Shown: positions 44,809 through 58,200 of the stretch, one piece after another
Position numbering within the stretch: position 1 is the stretch's first letter
Layout of the letters: each line of letters starts with the position of its first letter
Notes under the pieces: generated by a model
Databases searched by the model: none
Told to the model about the DNA's origin: nothing
What the model saw: the letters and a program-made list of their open reading frames with translations, nothing else
Position numbers and translations under genes: made by a program
Origin: Pomphorhynchus laevis
Taxonomy: Eukaryota > Acanthocephala > Palaeacanthocephala > Echinorhynchida > Pomphorhynchidae
Direction of reading: 5' to 3'
NCBI GenBank assembly: GCA_012934845.2
Contig: WNNJ02001883.1
Coordinates: forward strand, 1 to 64,000
DNA: 64,000 nucleotides

Positions 44809-45264
44809 AGGCTACCTTTGATCATACATCCCACTATCTTGTTTCTCTTGATTGGCCTACCATTTATTGTCGTGTTCAAATTCGTCTTCTTATCATTGCT
44901 TTTCGCCTTATAACTTCTCATACCTCTTCATTTCTCAACCTTCCTTTTCTCGACAATTCTCGTACTGTGTATTGTGCTCTGCGTTCCCGTAATTCCCTTC
45001 TTTTACATGTCCCAATCTACTCTACCTCTTTTGGCTTCCGCTCCTTCGTTGTGGCTGCTCCTCTCTTGTGGAATCAACTGCCTATTCATATCCGCCAATC
45101 AACATCTGTGCCGTACTTCAAACGCCAAATCCAATTCCATTTCAACAATTAACTAATTGTTTAACTAATTATCCGTGACTTTTGATGTTCTTTTTTTGTT
45201 TGTTAGTGGTCATGTAAGCGTGCATTTTGCACGCATTTGCCACGTTTAATAATTATTGTATTTA
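44809..45264 (+). mobile_element. Family A LINE 3' end A6, inserted in P1
   Basis: The plus strand gives the last 130 or so codons of family A ORF2 (VPIYSTSFGFRSFVVAAPLL, QSTSVPYFKRQIQFHFNN) and the 3' UTR with GCGTGCATTTTGCACGC. Closest to A2 and A3. PLE sequence on both sides shows where it inserted. Confidence 0.87.
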
Positions 45265-45265
45265 T

Positions 45266-45600
45266 ATTTTTATCTGCCTGGATAAATTTCTTCGCATATT
45301 GAATAAAAATTGCTAGAATTAAATTCACATATATCATCAATATATCGAAACATATTTCATATCTAAATATAATTAAGATTTATTTTATAAACAGGTATGA
45401 ACAAATTCATATTCTATAAAGCTTAAAAATAAGTCAGCTATAATTGGGCTACTATTACTTCCCATTGGAACAACCTTTATTTGTCTAAATATAGATGTCT
45501 CTACCTTTAAATTATTTTGATTTATTAAAATATTTAAGGATTCTAATAATTCAATTTTATAATGATGATTCAATTTTATTTGATGGTTTAATTTTTGTTA
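45266..45600 (-). mobile_element. P-lineage Penelope-like RT fragment P1, part 1
   Basis: The minus strand encodes VPMGSNSSPIIADLFLSFIE and, further on, MFRYIDDICEFNSSNFYSI. GSNSSPIIADLFLS corresponds to the RT block with the G-x-x-x-SP pattern and YIDD is the catalytic box. The same lineage occurs at 50935, 59690 and 63350. The copy is fragmentary. Confidence 0.8.
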
Positions 45601-45641
45601 GATATGCGTTATAGTTATTATAATATTATTATATATAATAA

Positions 45642-46033
45642 TACGGCATGTATAATAGTTCTGCACGGATGTGCTGAGTAGACAACGTCCCAGGATTTCT
45701 TTCGAAATACGGCATTTATACAAAATGGTGTTGCTTGTTAGACTGGACTTTGATTCACAACTTTCAGTCACCATGTCACTTCTAGATGACCAATGAGTAC
45801 CCAGCAACACTCATCAGTAGGATGAAGTACTCACTGATCTTTTCGGTTGCCTGTGTGACATGTGAATAAAGGCGTTTTCGACACTTGAGGCTTACACTAT
45901 TTACCAGATAGAATTGCTGTGCGGACCATCCTTAAACACTAGGCAGAGGTTGTTGCTGAATTGTCACTGCACTCTTTGGATTCTTAATGGATACGGCATG
46001 TATAATAGTGGTGCCCGGATGTGCTGAGTAGAA
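45642..46033. repeat. Unit bounded by 42-bp direct repeats
   Basis: TACGGCATGTATAATAG ... CGGATGTGCTGAGTAGA (45642-45683) recurs at 45992-46033 with three or four differences; the spacing is 350 bases. The inside is more GC-rich than its surroundings and has no ORF. It could be a short element with terminal repeats or one and a bit copies of a satellite unit. Confidence 0.75.
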
Positions 46034-46483
46034 AAATTTTTATAATTGTATTATAAAATTATAATATAATTTAATCAAATTAACAAAATTAAATAAATGA
46101 TTTCTTTTTATAAACTAACATAGGAATTAAAGATATATTTTATACATGAAGTTGCTAGCAGTTATAACTTAATTACTCTATTTAGTAAAAACTAAATATG
46201 TTAAAAGCTTTATATTTTGTATTTGTTCCTCAAAATTTCTTAAAATTGAAACAAATAATTCACCATCAATAACTTATATGTAGTAAGTATCCTATATAAC
46301 TTTTCATAACTTATATAACTTTTAATAATTTATAAGTTAAATTATTATAGCTTAATAAAAAAGTTTGAGGAAAAATAACATACAAGTTGTTCCAGATATT
46401 CTAGAATCTTCCAGTTTTTAAATCGTCATAAAAAAGGAGTAAGTAATATGAAGTAAGTAACCTATATAACTTTTCCCACAGTT
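46034..46483. other. AT-rich spacer
   Basis: I see no gene. The phrase CCTATATAACTTTTC occurs at about 46291 and 46461, and TTATATAACTTTT once in between. Confidence 0.5.
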
Positions 46484-49015
46484 GAATCAAACTGGGTAGC
46501 CCTCTTTAATTTTGCAAAGGCTTTCCTTCGTGTTAGCAGCAAGGGATCAAGGGAGGACGACGGTACGAGCATGACTGCAAAGATCAAGCAAGCTACACAC
46601 TCTTCTTTGTCATCAAACCGTCACTGGGAAACGAGCAACATTAACGGAAGACTAGGAATAACAATGTCTCGATATCGTGGGAACATCGTCAACATCTATC
46701 AAGGAGCTGCTGAAAATGATAAGAAGGAAGGTCGAAGACAGGGACATCAGAGGGTCTCTTAGAATTGCTATAAGTGACAAAAAGCTCGGCCCTTTATCAC
46801 ACGAAAATGCTCAGATGATGCGCCTTAGATATCCACCGAGGAACTCTAATATTCAATCCGGTATAAACTCAACAGATCTCCAAGATGCGATCATAGCGAT
46901 TTTGGATAACGTTATCGCGGATATTCCCTCTTTTCCTAAGGGAACGGCGGGATGTTTTGACGGACTTCACCTACGTCAGCTTCAAGACCTAGTCGACACA
47001 GGAGACATTTGGAGAGACACAAGACTTGTCAAACAGTTGACAAATTTCATCAATATCGTCCTCAAAGGAAATGTACCAAAAACAGTTCAACCGTATTTCT
47101 TTGGCGCCACTCTACTGAGTTTCAACAAGAAAGATGAAGGGCTTCGTCCCATAGCAATTGGCAATGGCAATTGGCAATACACTCCGTCGGTTGTTGGCAA
47201 AGATTGCCTCGTTACTGATTCGTAATGAAGCTTCCACATTTCTGAAGCCTTATCAGTTCGGCGTAGGAGTAAAATCGGGTTGTGAAGCGCGTTGCACGCC
47301 ACACGCTTGTTCCTATCTGAGGGAATGACGTGCAGGGAAGGCCTGTTAAAGATAGATTTTACTAATGCCTTCAACACTGTTAGTCGTACAACAGTGCTGA
47401 CACAAACGGCACAACACATTCCCGCGTTGTCCCGCTTCGTTCATTGTTGCTACTCCGGCGTTCCAGTTTTAATTGGTAGTATCTCGACAACGACGTTATC
47501 GGAGGCTGCACGGAATACATATGCCACGATATCGAACTACTCACTCAGTTCGGCCCTGAATTCGGGCTATATCTAAATGAAACGAAATACGAATTCGTTT
47601 CACACTCTATAATCGCGCTTTCAAGGATTCGCACAATTCTCCCAGGTATAAAGCACGTTGAGACGGATGATGCCACTTTACTAAGGGGCGCCTTAGCCAG
47701 CTTAGAAGCCGCTAATAATGTACTACTTGACAAGATATTACAACTGAAATTAATGGGTAGCCGCTTGGCTGTACTCAACACACACCTTGCATTTTTCCTT
47801 CTCCAAAATTTCCTCAGCGCGCCAAAACTGATGTACACACTCAGATCCACGTCATGCTACCAAAGCAGTGTTCTTCATAATTATGATGATGCTCTGAGGG
47901 ACCAACTTGAGAAAGTACTTAACGTGAAATTATCATCATCTAGCTAGCAACAAGGCACCTTGCCGATAACTCAGGGGTCTAGGAATTTCAAGCGTAACAC
48001 TCACTGCCACACCAGCTTACTTATCGTCTTACTTGACATCGATATCGGTCATCCTTGATATTCTCCCTACAGAACTTTAAGACTCTGCTGTTCAGAACAA
48101 AAATTTTCACGGAAACCTTGAACATTGTCACTTAATTAGTAAAACACAGAACTCTGGCTTCTGGCGAGAACAAGCAAATGATTGGTTCTATCCAATTAAC
48201 GCCCCTGTCGTCGAGCATATGCCTATTTTGGGAACCGCAAAAAGAATGGAGCACCTCTATTCGAGGTGAGTGCGCTTGAGTTCGCGGCAAGTGCTACCGA
48301 TGCAATTGTTACAGTTAGCCTAATCAGCGTAAAGGCACCCGCTGCTGGAGCATTCCTCCAGGCAGTTCTAATGTCCACGACTGGAACTTTGTTCACAGAA
48401 AAAGTCTTATAAATGGCAATCGCCCTACGATTATGAGCGCCAATATGCCAACCCACACGTGCTGTTGCGGTGCAGTCGTTGACAGGCTATGAACACATGG
48501 TTTGAGTTGTTCACGTTCCGCTGGCCGTTTTGCCCGTCATTCAATTCTGAACAGCATAGTTCAAGATGAGCTAAGAAAAGCTCACGTACCGAGCCGCCTT
48601 GAACCTCCAGGTTTAACTCGCTCTGGCGGAAAACGACCGGATGGCGGCACGGTGACCCCGTGGGAACGTGGGCGTTTGCATGCTGGGACGTGACATTTGT
48701 AGATCCATGGTCTCCAAGTCATTTATCTACGGCGATGTCAGGATCAGGTGCAGTAGCCACAGAAGATGAGAAAAGAAATAAGAAAAAGTACGATGCCATC
48801 ACATCCAGTGGCATGAATTTCATACCGATAGGTATTGAAACTTTCGGCGCCTTGGGTAGTTGGGCTACCGTTTTTTTGACGAGCTCAGTTAGCGTCTCCG
48901 CTGTCACTTCGACGCGCCTCGCGCAAAGACGTTTTTTCTCCAGAGGATCAGCCTGGCTGTGCAATCGGCAACGCAATTTATATGCTGGGAACGACGGACA
49001 GAGACACTGATAACT
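46484..49015 (+). mobile_element. K2: decayed RT element, same family as K1 and K3
   Basis: The plus strand gives, in order: WVALFNFAKAFLRV; KLGPLSHENAQMMRLRYPPR; GTAGCFDGLHLRQLQDLVDT; FFGATLLSFNKKDEGLRPIA; YQFGVGVKSGCEARCTP; KIDFTNAFNTVSRTTVL, the first RT catalytic block; DDVIGG, probably the remnant of the second; APKLMYTLRSTSCY; and a tail CWDVTFVDPWSPSHLSTAMS ... FIPIGIETFGALG. The QGDP block between about 47485 and 47490 is deleted. The tail has the W-D-x-T-x-x-D-x-x-x-PSH pattern that ends this family. It is clearly dead, and it stops about 90 bases before the ALIX start codon. Confidence 0.82.
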
Positions 49016-49105
49016 TTTAACTAATAACTTTATTTATTATAGCTTAATTTAAATATCAGATAAATATTAATTTAAGATATAATTGTTTACATCATTTTAT
49101 TCTAG

Positions 49106-49296
49106 ATGTTAACACTATTCTCCATACCTCAGAAGCGCACTTTTGAGGTGAACATGTCACCTCCATTGCGCTCATTTATCGTAAACACTTTTGGTGACAA
49201 AGACGATTACTCATTTGCAGTAGAAGGGCTAAACCAACTCAGAACAAACGCATTGATTACCTGTTCAAAAAGTGAAAAGCTTTCTCAAATGACACG
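49106..49296 (+). CDS. PDCD6IP: ALIX exon 1 (coding start)
   Basis: MLTLFSIPQKRTFEVNMSPP aligns with the human N-terminus, so the start codon is well placed. TTCTAG directly before ATG could be an acceptor, leaving room for a 5' UTR exon upstream. The donor is G|GTAAAT. It ends with two bases of a codon. Confidence 0.9.
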
Positions 49297-52200
49297 GTAA
49301 ATACATGATTAAGTCAATAAGATAGTCTATAATTTAGTCTGCTTTTAGCTATTATGATCAAATGATTGCAATAAAAAATAAATTGCCCATATCAGAAAAC
49401 CAGGTACATTGTACATAAATGTAATTTATTATAATTTTTTGAATACATAATTATGCATAAATTGTTATTTAGGAGAGAAAATATTATCTAATTCAATAAG
49501 TCAATTAGCGACAATTTTTGACTGTACATTATAAACATTAGCAAAAATTCTTTATTTTGCATATTTTTATGGAAATTTATATTTTTATTTTTACGTAAGA
49601 CTTGAATTTTTTAACAAAAATATATTGAAAATTAGGAGAAAAAATAATAATTTACAAATTTTATTTAACTTGTCTTTATTCTTTCTCCACATAACACTAA
49701 AGAGTGAATTGTTATTGATTTTGTCAATTATGCGACTTTAATATGAAATCTTGAAAAGTGCTTGAAAATTAAATTCAGTGAGAAAATTGGTTCATACGTA
49801 AATTATTTAATAGTTAAATATTTCAAGATCACGCAACATGATATCAGGTATTTAATATTGTATTATTTTAATAAATAATTACAAATATAATAAATAATAT
49901 CTGGAATAAATAATTTCGCTTTATCTGCTTAATGTTTTTGCTCGCAAGCTTCGATCTATAATCGACAACAGCAATATTTAACGTCTAAACTTCACTCAAC
50001 TACATAATAACAATTTTAAAGTTATTTTAATTAATAATTTTTAACCGGTTTACAATAAAAATTTGAAAGAATGAATCTATTTATACTGCTTTAATCATTT
50101 TAATAATGAATTTAATCTTAACATGAATTTGTCGTGATTTGATTATATACTCAATAAAATCAGGAATTAACCAAAACCGATAAATAGGTTTTATGATTTT
50201 TTACTTCAAACTTGTTAAACATACACTATTAATGTTGATTATATAATGCTCAAAATTGATATATTTATCGTTTAATTAAAAATTCAATATTGAATTTGTT
50301 GGATTTTTTAGATTTTCCTAAAATTTTATTAATTATGTTGTAAAATTTTTATCTTTTAAAGTTTATAAATCAGTCTGTTTATATTTTTTGGAATTATTAT
50401 ACGAAGATGAATTATTAAAAGACGAAGATGAAAAATTAAATTAATTGTTTAAATTTATTTAATTCTGTCTTTATCAATTTAGATAAGAGTTTCATTTAAA
50501 TGGCAAGATGCATTCGATAAAGGGTCATTACTAGGAGGAAAAAGAACATTATGTAAATATTAAATTCATGATCATTTTAGCTTATGACGTTTTAATTATA
50601 GCATTGTCGAAAGCAGGTTATGAACATACATGTGTTCTTTTCAACATTGGTGCTTTAATGTCTGAAATTGCATGCGAACAACAATTAAGCGAAGATGAAG
50701 GTCTAAAGAAAGCAGTCAAAATGTTTCAAGTAAGTAAGTATTGATTTATTTGACATTCACTGTCCGAGTAAATCCTGCCATATTAGTTATTCTATATTAA
50801 ACGGAAAAACTAATCCTTAAATAAGTTAAATTGTAACACTATTTAAACAACATTCTGATTTTGCGCTTGAGTACGCTGTGAATAAAAATTCCATGAATTT
50901 TTATTTTTATATCTGTAATTATCAGTTACTATAATTCATAAGGGTTTAAGACAAGTAAAATGTGTTCTAATGGGAGGTAATAGTAGCCCAATTATAGCTG
51001 ACTTGTTTTTAAGCTTCATAGAATGTGAATTTGTTCATAACTGGTTAAAAAATAAATCTAAATTATATAAAGATATGAAATATATGTTTCGATACATTGA
51101 TGATATATGTGTATTTAATTCTAATAATTTTTATTCAATTAGTAAACAAATTTATCCAGAAAGCCTTATTCTTAACAAAATCAATATTAATGATAAAGAA
51201 GGCGTATATCTAGATATGAACATTAAACTTGCATTAACTAAAACTACTTTTAATTTATATCGTAACGATAACATATTTAAATTTACAAGAAACATATTTT
51301 TGCATGAGCATTCATGCATACCATATAAATCATTTAAATAATATAATACATGCATATTTTAAACTAGGTTACTATAAAAAAATCAAACAGAAAATCGTAA
51401 AATATAAATCAACAAAATATTACCAAAAATAAATTTAAACTATAAAGCGGAACATTTTTGTGGTTGAATAATAAATAATATAGTTTGTAGTAGAATTAGA
51501 TATTAAATTGTTAAATTTTACAGAGGATAAATATCATTAGCATGCATTTGGCTTCGCTGCTATATCGGGTCTAGAAATAAGGACTGAAACAGCAATTTTA
51601 ACATTGCTATGTTTAAATTATGGATAACATAGCAATTCCAACTGATGACCAATGATCCATATTCTAATACATATTATATTATTTGCTAGTTAATTCATAA
51701 AAATGACTTTTATTTTAAATTCTAATTTTTATTTTAACTCTTTAAATATAAATTATATAATATTTCAAAATTATAAATTATTTAATTTTGATTCGAATAT
51801 GAATATTCACTTAGCTGATCTGATCCTTATATTTTACAAAATTCTTCTGATATAAATAATTATTGGAGCTAGATCAAAGAAAAGTGGAAATTATTTTTTA
51901 TAATTTGCTAATTTTTTTGAAGCTGATTTTAATAATTTTCTGAAAATGCTAACAGAAGTTAGCGAAATATTAAAAATAATTTTTTTTTGATCCAGCTTCA
52001 ATAATTATTTACCAATTATGGATCAATATCAGCTATTTAAAATCTTCTGCTATAAGTTATCCCTAACGCATTATTTCAACTTTTAGTCTCTGGCAACCTA
52101 CCATTAGTATTTTTGCTTACCTGTTAGTTTTGGGTTTTCAGCTAAGTCTGATTTTTATATTATATTTGAACAATCAGACATTAAAAACTATTAATCGGAT

Positions 52201-55200
52201 AATCTGATTTTATTAATCTTTATGATATCATCATTATGTATTTATATTATTATTTTAAAGTAACATCGAGCAATTTTTTTTTATTTTCGGAGCAAATCAA
52301 ATCAGCTAACTGAGTCTACGTATTTAATGTAATTATAAAATAAACAAAACATAATAATGCTAAATCAAAATTTAATAATTAAATAATAAAATTAATAATT
52401 GCTTTTAGATTTTCTATAATTTATATCAAGTTAAAATAAAAAATTGAAATTTAAAATAAACGTCATTTTTTGAATTGACTAATTAATAGCAGACGTTGTA
52501 TCAGAATAAGAATTAGAGGTCATCATGAGGAACTGCCATGCTATCAGGTTACGGCCCCTAACTCCTCTACCCAACATAGCAGCACGGCCAAATACATGCT
52601 TATGATGTATTTCCTCTGATTAAACTATCTAGTATCTTATTCTAATATAAAGTATATTATTTATTATCCATCTATAAAAATTTGCCACTTAAGAGTTTAA
52701 ATTTATTCTTTATATTATTGATTTATTAAACTTGATTTATTCTTTGTTTTATTGATTTATTAAATCAATAAAACAAAAATGTATTTCTTTTTTCAAAGTA
52801 GTACGTTTCGATGTTCGGATTTTAAGGCTGAACACGTCCTAGGCATTTATCCTTTACGATTTAATCTAGTTTCATATAGATACATATTAAAGTTCAATTA
52901 TAAAATTTTGTTTATTTAAATTGTACAATTCCGTTCTGTTGTTTTATAAAAATTGAGGTTTTCGCAGTTTCTTTTGTTTTAAAATTACAGTTTGTTGCTA
53001 AAAGATCTATTATGCTTTAAAATAAGAGTTCGTTAGCAAAACATACATTTTTATTTACAGTTTGTTTTAACTGTAAATCGTCGTTATTCTGTTACTACTA
53101 ATAAGTGTTTTAATTTAATTTTTAAATTTACGTTTAAACTACCGTAATAATATCACTTATATAACATAGTTTGCTTATAGATGTCGGCAGGCGTCTTCAA
53201 GTTTCTTAAAGAAAATACAATGCAAATGATAGGAAGCGACCCAACCCCGGATTTATTCCCGCAGGCAAGTGCCTTTCTGTCAACGCTTATGCTTGCCCAA
53301 GCACAAGAATTAATTTTACAAAAGTCAACTCAAGGTATAAAGCGTGATATTTGCAGATTTTAATTTATACAATCTAGAACATTACCTCTAATATTATTTC
53401 CTAGATTACCTCACTATTTAGATAATATTTGAATAACGAGATATCTACAAAGATTTTATGATTTTTTAAATTTCGGACCTTTTAAAACATCTCTTAAGTA
53501 TTTTCTTTTACTTATTTGTTTTTTCTATTATTTATATCGTTCAGTTTTGCTTAAATTGTTCATATTTATCATCCATAAAATAATTATACCTCATCTTCAT
53601 TAATTCCCCAATTTTTATTTTAATAATCTCGTAGACACTACCATTTGGTCGTCACAAATTCTTTGCAATAAAGTGCTTAAATGAAAATTATCGGTTACCA
53701 CTTATTGGTTAGCACAAGTCATTTTTAAACATTTCATAAAACATGCACCCGTTTTCACAATTGCTATATCCAACTCATAAAATATATTTATCTAATAAAA
53801 ATGTAAGAATATAAAAATATTATATTTTTTATAATTTGTATGCAGATTAGGTTTGGTGTGCAATCTTTTGAAAAGTTAGTATAGAATTGATTTCATTACC
53901 GTAATTGACGATATCAAGATATGATAACAAGATGGCTTTATTGTTATGGCTAGTCATAACAATATGGCTAGTCGTCACAAATGAAATAAATTGAGATTTT
54001 AGTGTAAATGCATATTTAATGCAGTATTATAGTTATTTGTCTTTTCGTTTTATTAATAGATCAAATGAACAATTCGGTAATTTCAAAGATCGCTAACCAA
54101 TGTGGTTTTCTTTACGGTGAAGCTTACAAGCTGAGCCAGACGGAACACAATAAAGATTTGTTTACTAAGGTATTTTATAGTATAAATCAATTTTTTCATC
54201 ATCATAACTATTTAGCATTGGCTTGCAACGATAAATGCAAAACAGTACATGTTTCAAGCTCTTGCCGAATATCACCAGGCACAAGCTGATTCAAAATCTA
54301 AACAATTTGGGGTTGCCCTATGTAGGCTTATAGTAAGTTAATATTTCTTTTTGGCTAAAAGTGAAATTGTTCTTATTCTAATAATTGAAATTTGTCGACA
54401 CAAATTATTGCTAAGTCATTATCGTTTATTATACGTTTTATTGAAATGTAGTATTACCATCTATAGGAAGACTGGTGAGAAGAAACTTTGGTACAATGTG
54501 TGAGAAAATATTTCGCCACATTCATGATGTTTTATATCCACTACTAATGACCACCCTTTTCTGTCTAGTACAGATGGTTTTATAAAAAAAATTAAGAACT
54601 ATAAAACGTAAAAACTACAAAACTTTAAAACTACAGACGATCTCATTTATGTGTACTTTTGACATTGAGTCATTATTCACCGAATTTGAACATGAAAATG
54701 TATTAAGGGCGATATGAAGTAGTATTTCGCGCGCAGGCTACTCTGATGTTGATATAAGCGACTTGACGTCTTTACTAGATGTCGTCTTGAAGTTTAACAT
54801 ATGCGACTTTAATGGAAATCTTTATTATACGTAGCTGAAATCGAAGAGCGATACATAGCCAGTTTCCAATACAAACACAGCTTTTGAATACGTTATGCAG
54901 ACGACATTTTCTGTTTATGGGATAACGGCCACGAAATTCTGATGAGTTTATTGATGAGCTTTATTCTGTATCTGATTCGAGATTCACATACAATGGAGAG
55001 CATATTCAAAATCAAATCAATTTTCTTGACGTTATGATATCAAAACTAATGCTGTGTCCTGCGAAACTTGTCTTTATCGCACATTTTAAGAGAAATGTTC
55101 TCTAATATACGCGATCAGCGCTTATCACACTAAGATAAAACGACTCCTAATACGCAATAACTCGAACAAAGAAAATATTCTCTAAATCTTACAATTTCGA

Positions 55201-58200
55201 GAAATGCCTGCAACATTTTCACGAGGAGCCATCCGTACGTGGATATAAGCTTAAGCCAATTTATAGACAGTTTCGTGACATACGGAGGATGAAAAGAGAA
55301 GATATCTTGTTAAAGAAAACTAAAAGAAATAATGAGGACTTATTTACAGTACTAGATTACAATCTAGTACATCCATATATATAATATCCGAATTTGTAAC
55401 ATACGGAGGATGAAAAGAAAAGATGTGTTGTTAAAGAAAACTAAAAGAAATAAGGAGGGCTTATTTACAATATATATACAACGCTAGACACGTGTTTTGC
55501 GTTCGATTACGCATGGTTTGAGTTCATTGGATTACTGTGAGCACACTTTGGTAAATAGATGTAGTTCGCTCCAGTTTCAATCTGAACATTTTAGAAATAT
55601 AAATGAAATCCCTAGTGGATCCTGGACTGCTTTTCAATTTATACTTAAACTATATATATATTGTATGGGATCATGAAGATTGATTGAAATCGGGACTGGT
55701 GATCCTTTGATGGATGCTTATTTATGTATTGAATAGTTGCTAGGTCACACGAGGTGACTTTCGCATTGAAAACCAGCTACAGAATCCTTCCTTCATGATA
55801 TCCAATTCCATACACCCTGACTACTAACGGCGCCATTGCCACAACCGTTTTCGTTTCGCCCGCTTTTTGCCACATGTTGGTAGCCCCGGGCTCGTCAGAA
55901 GGCTGACTACCAACTCTTCGCCTTTTTGAAATTTGACTTATCCGAGATTCGAGCTGTCGCTCTCCGTACTTGGCTTGCGCTCTTGACTGCTAGGCTACGA
56001 ATCCAGGATTACCAGATTTCACACAGTATATGAAACCTTCCATCATGATATCCAGAAACTGCATTGTCCGAGATGCTTCTCTGGCATGCTTATTAATTCG
56101 ATCATGCCTTTGATGTCCAATTCCATACACCCTAGCTTCTCTAAGGGTGTATGGAATTGGATATCATGAAGGAAGGATTCTGTAGCTGGTTTTCAATGCG
56201 AAAGTCACCTCGTGTGACCTAGCAACTATTCGTTACATAAATAAGAATCCATCAAAGGATCACCAGTCCCGATTCCAATCGATCTTCGAGATTCGAGCTG
56301 TCGCTCTCCGTACTTGGCTTGCGCTCTTAAACGATCAGCAGTGATGGGTATTCCTATTTTCTCTAGAATATATATACATATATTTGGCCTATGTTTATGC
56401 CTCTTTATGGCACGAGTGTGAAACACAATCGTCGATTTACGAAGTTTAGACGTATGAATGTATCCAAAATCGACAACTTAGTCAATCTATTTGAGGTTTC
56501 CCCAAGAGATGCTCAAAGATATGTGCTTTCCCTCGGTCTAAAATTTGTATTTACACCGCTCGAGTTCAATAGAATGGAATTTATGAATACAGTACGAAAC
56601 ACCATGAACATCACCATGGTATGGTGACCTACGTCACCATGTTGACGAACATCAATGATCAAAATCTATGCGCTCTGATCAAGGATAGAATTATCACGAA
56701 TACTCGATGATCACGAATACTCGATCATTCGACTACAATTTGTCCAAACCAACACTTAGCTATCAAAGAACTGAGAAATATAAAAGACGTTTTATATACA
56801 AAAGCCGATAAAGCCAGTAAAATTGTAATATGGAGGAAGAATGATTTGAATGCGAAGGTATAAGACAATTATCGACAAGGTATTACAAATGAAGAACACG
56901 CACTCATTGTTAAAAAGGTTAACTTGGGTATAAGGAAACTCCTAAATAAAGACATTGCAGATAAAATTTGTGTGAAAGACCCTCGACCTGGTCACATTTA
57001 CATATTACCAAAAATACACAAGGATTTGACGTCTTGTCCTGGAAGACCAATAATCAGCAATATTGGCACTGCTACAGTAAAGCTATAAAAATGGCTACAC
57101 CATGAGCTTTACCTTATTCTAAGGGGAAAACGCTTGTACTTTAAAATCACGGATGATTTCTTGCGTAAATTCCACTAATTACATGTCAAAATCTTTGATG
57201 ATGCTATTCTAATAACTCTCGATGGAGAGTCACTATACACATGCATAGACCAAACAAAAAGAGTGGAACGTATTTGCAAATAGCTAAGACAATCTCAATA
57301 TAGCGAACGACTAAAATGTATACCGCTCTCCTGGATCTAGTTCTATGGTCAAATACATTTGAATTCCAAAATCAATTCTTCGTGCGAAAGATTGGTACGG
57401 CGACGGGTAGCTCGGTTGCTTCAGTATTCGCCAGCTTGTACGTCACTAACATAAAATAAGCATACATATGCAACACAGCTCTTAAAGCAATGGTTTGGTG
57501 GTGCTATATCGATAATGTCTTTGTCATATGGACACATGGTGCTGAGAGCTTACAAACATTTATCGATAACCTAAGCAACATGAGCGAACTTCGATTTACA
57601 CATATTGTCCGAAATATTACAGCTTTCCTTGACACAGAGGTTTATAAAACAGCAGATGTTTGACAAACCGCACTATATAAAAATTTCATTGGTATCCTCA
57701 CGATTTTACATGTGTTAAGTTGTGTTCCTAAGCATGCAAAGCGCATAATTATCAGGAATGAATTTATTAGGACTCAGAAAATTTGCTAAACTAACGTTGA
57801 GTTCAAAAAGTATGCTGCCCTGCTGATACATAAGTTCTTTATGCAAGGTTACAGAAGAAAGATTGCCCGTAAGCAATTAGCAATTGTTCAGAAAACAATT
57901 GGGACACTTCTCACTGAGAAAGGAAAGGATCGTGAAGAAAACTTGTTCTATGTAGTCGTGCAACCGGCGCTCGATAATGCAATCATTAAATTACAAAATT
58001 TCAATCAGTTAACAAAATGTACTTCTTTTTAATTGATATAATAAATAAATTTTAGCGGTTTGTTTTAAAATTTCTATCTAATCTATCTGGCATTTTTATA
58101 ATTGGATTATTTTGTTTTAAGCAAGCGATGTCGCATATGCAGGTAGCTAACCAGAAGGCCGGTACACATTTTGAAATTAAGGAAATATCTGAGAGGATCA

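Noticed and set aside
45642-46033. LTR retrotransposon or solo LTR
   Set aside because: The repeats are only about 42 bases long and there is no primer-binding site, polypurine tract or coding sequence.
55925-56000. Functional tRNA gene
   Set aside because: The B box is imperfect and no acceptor stem or anticodon arm can be formed; a tRNA-derived repeat fits better.
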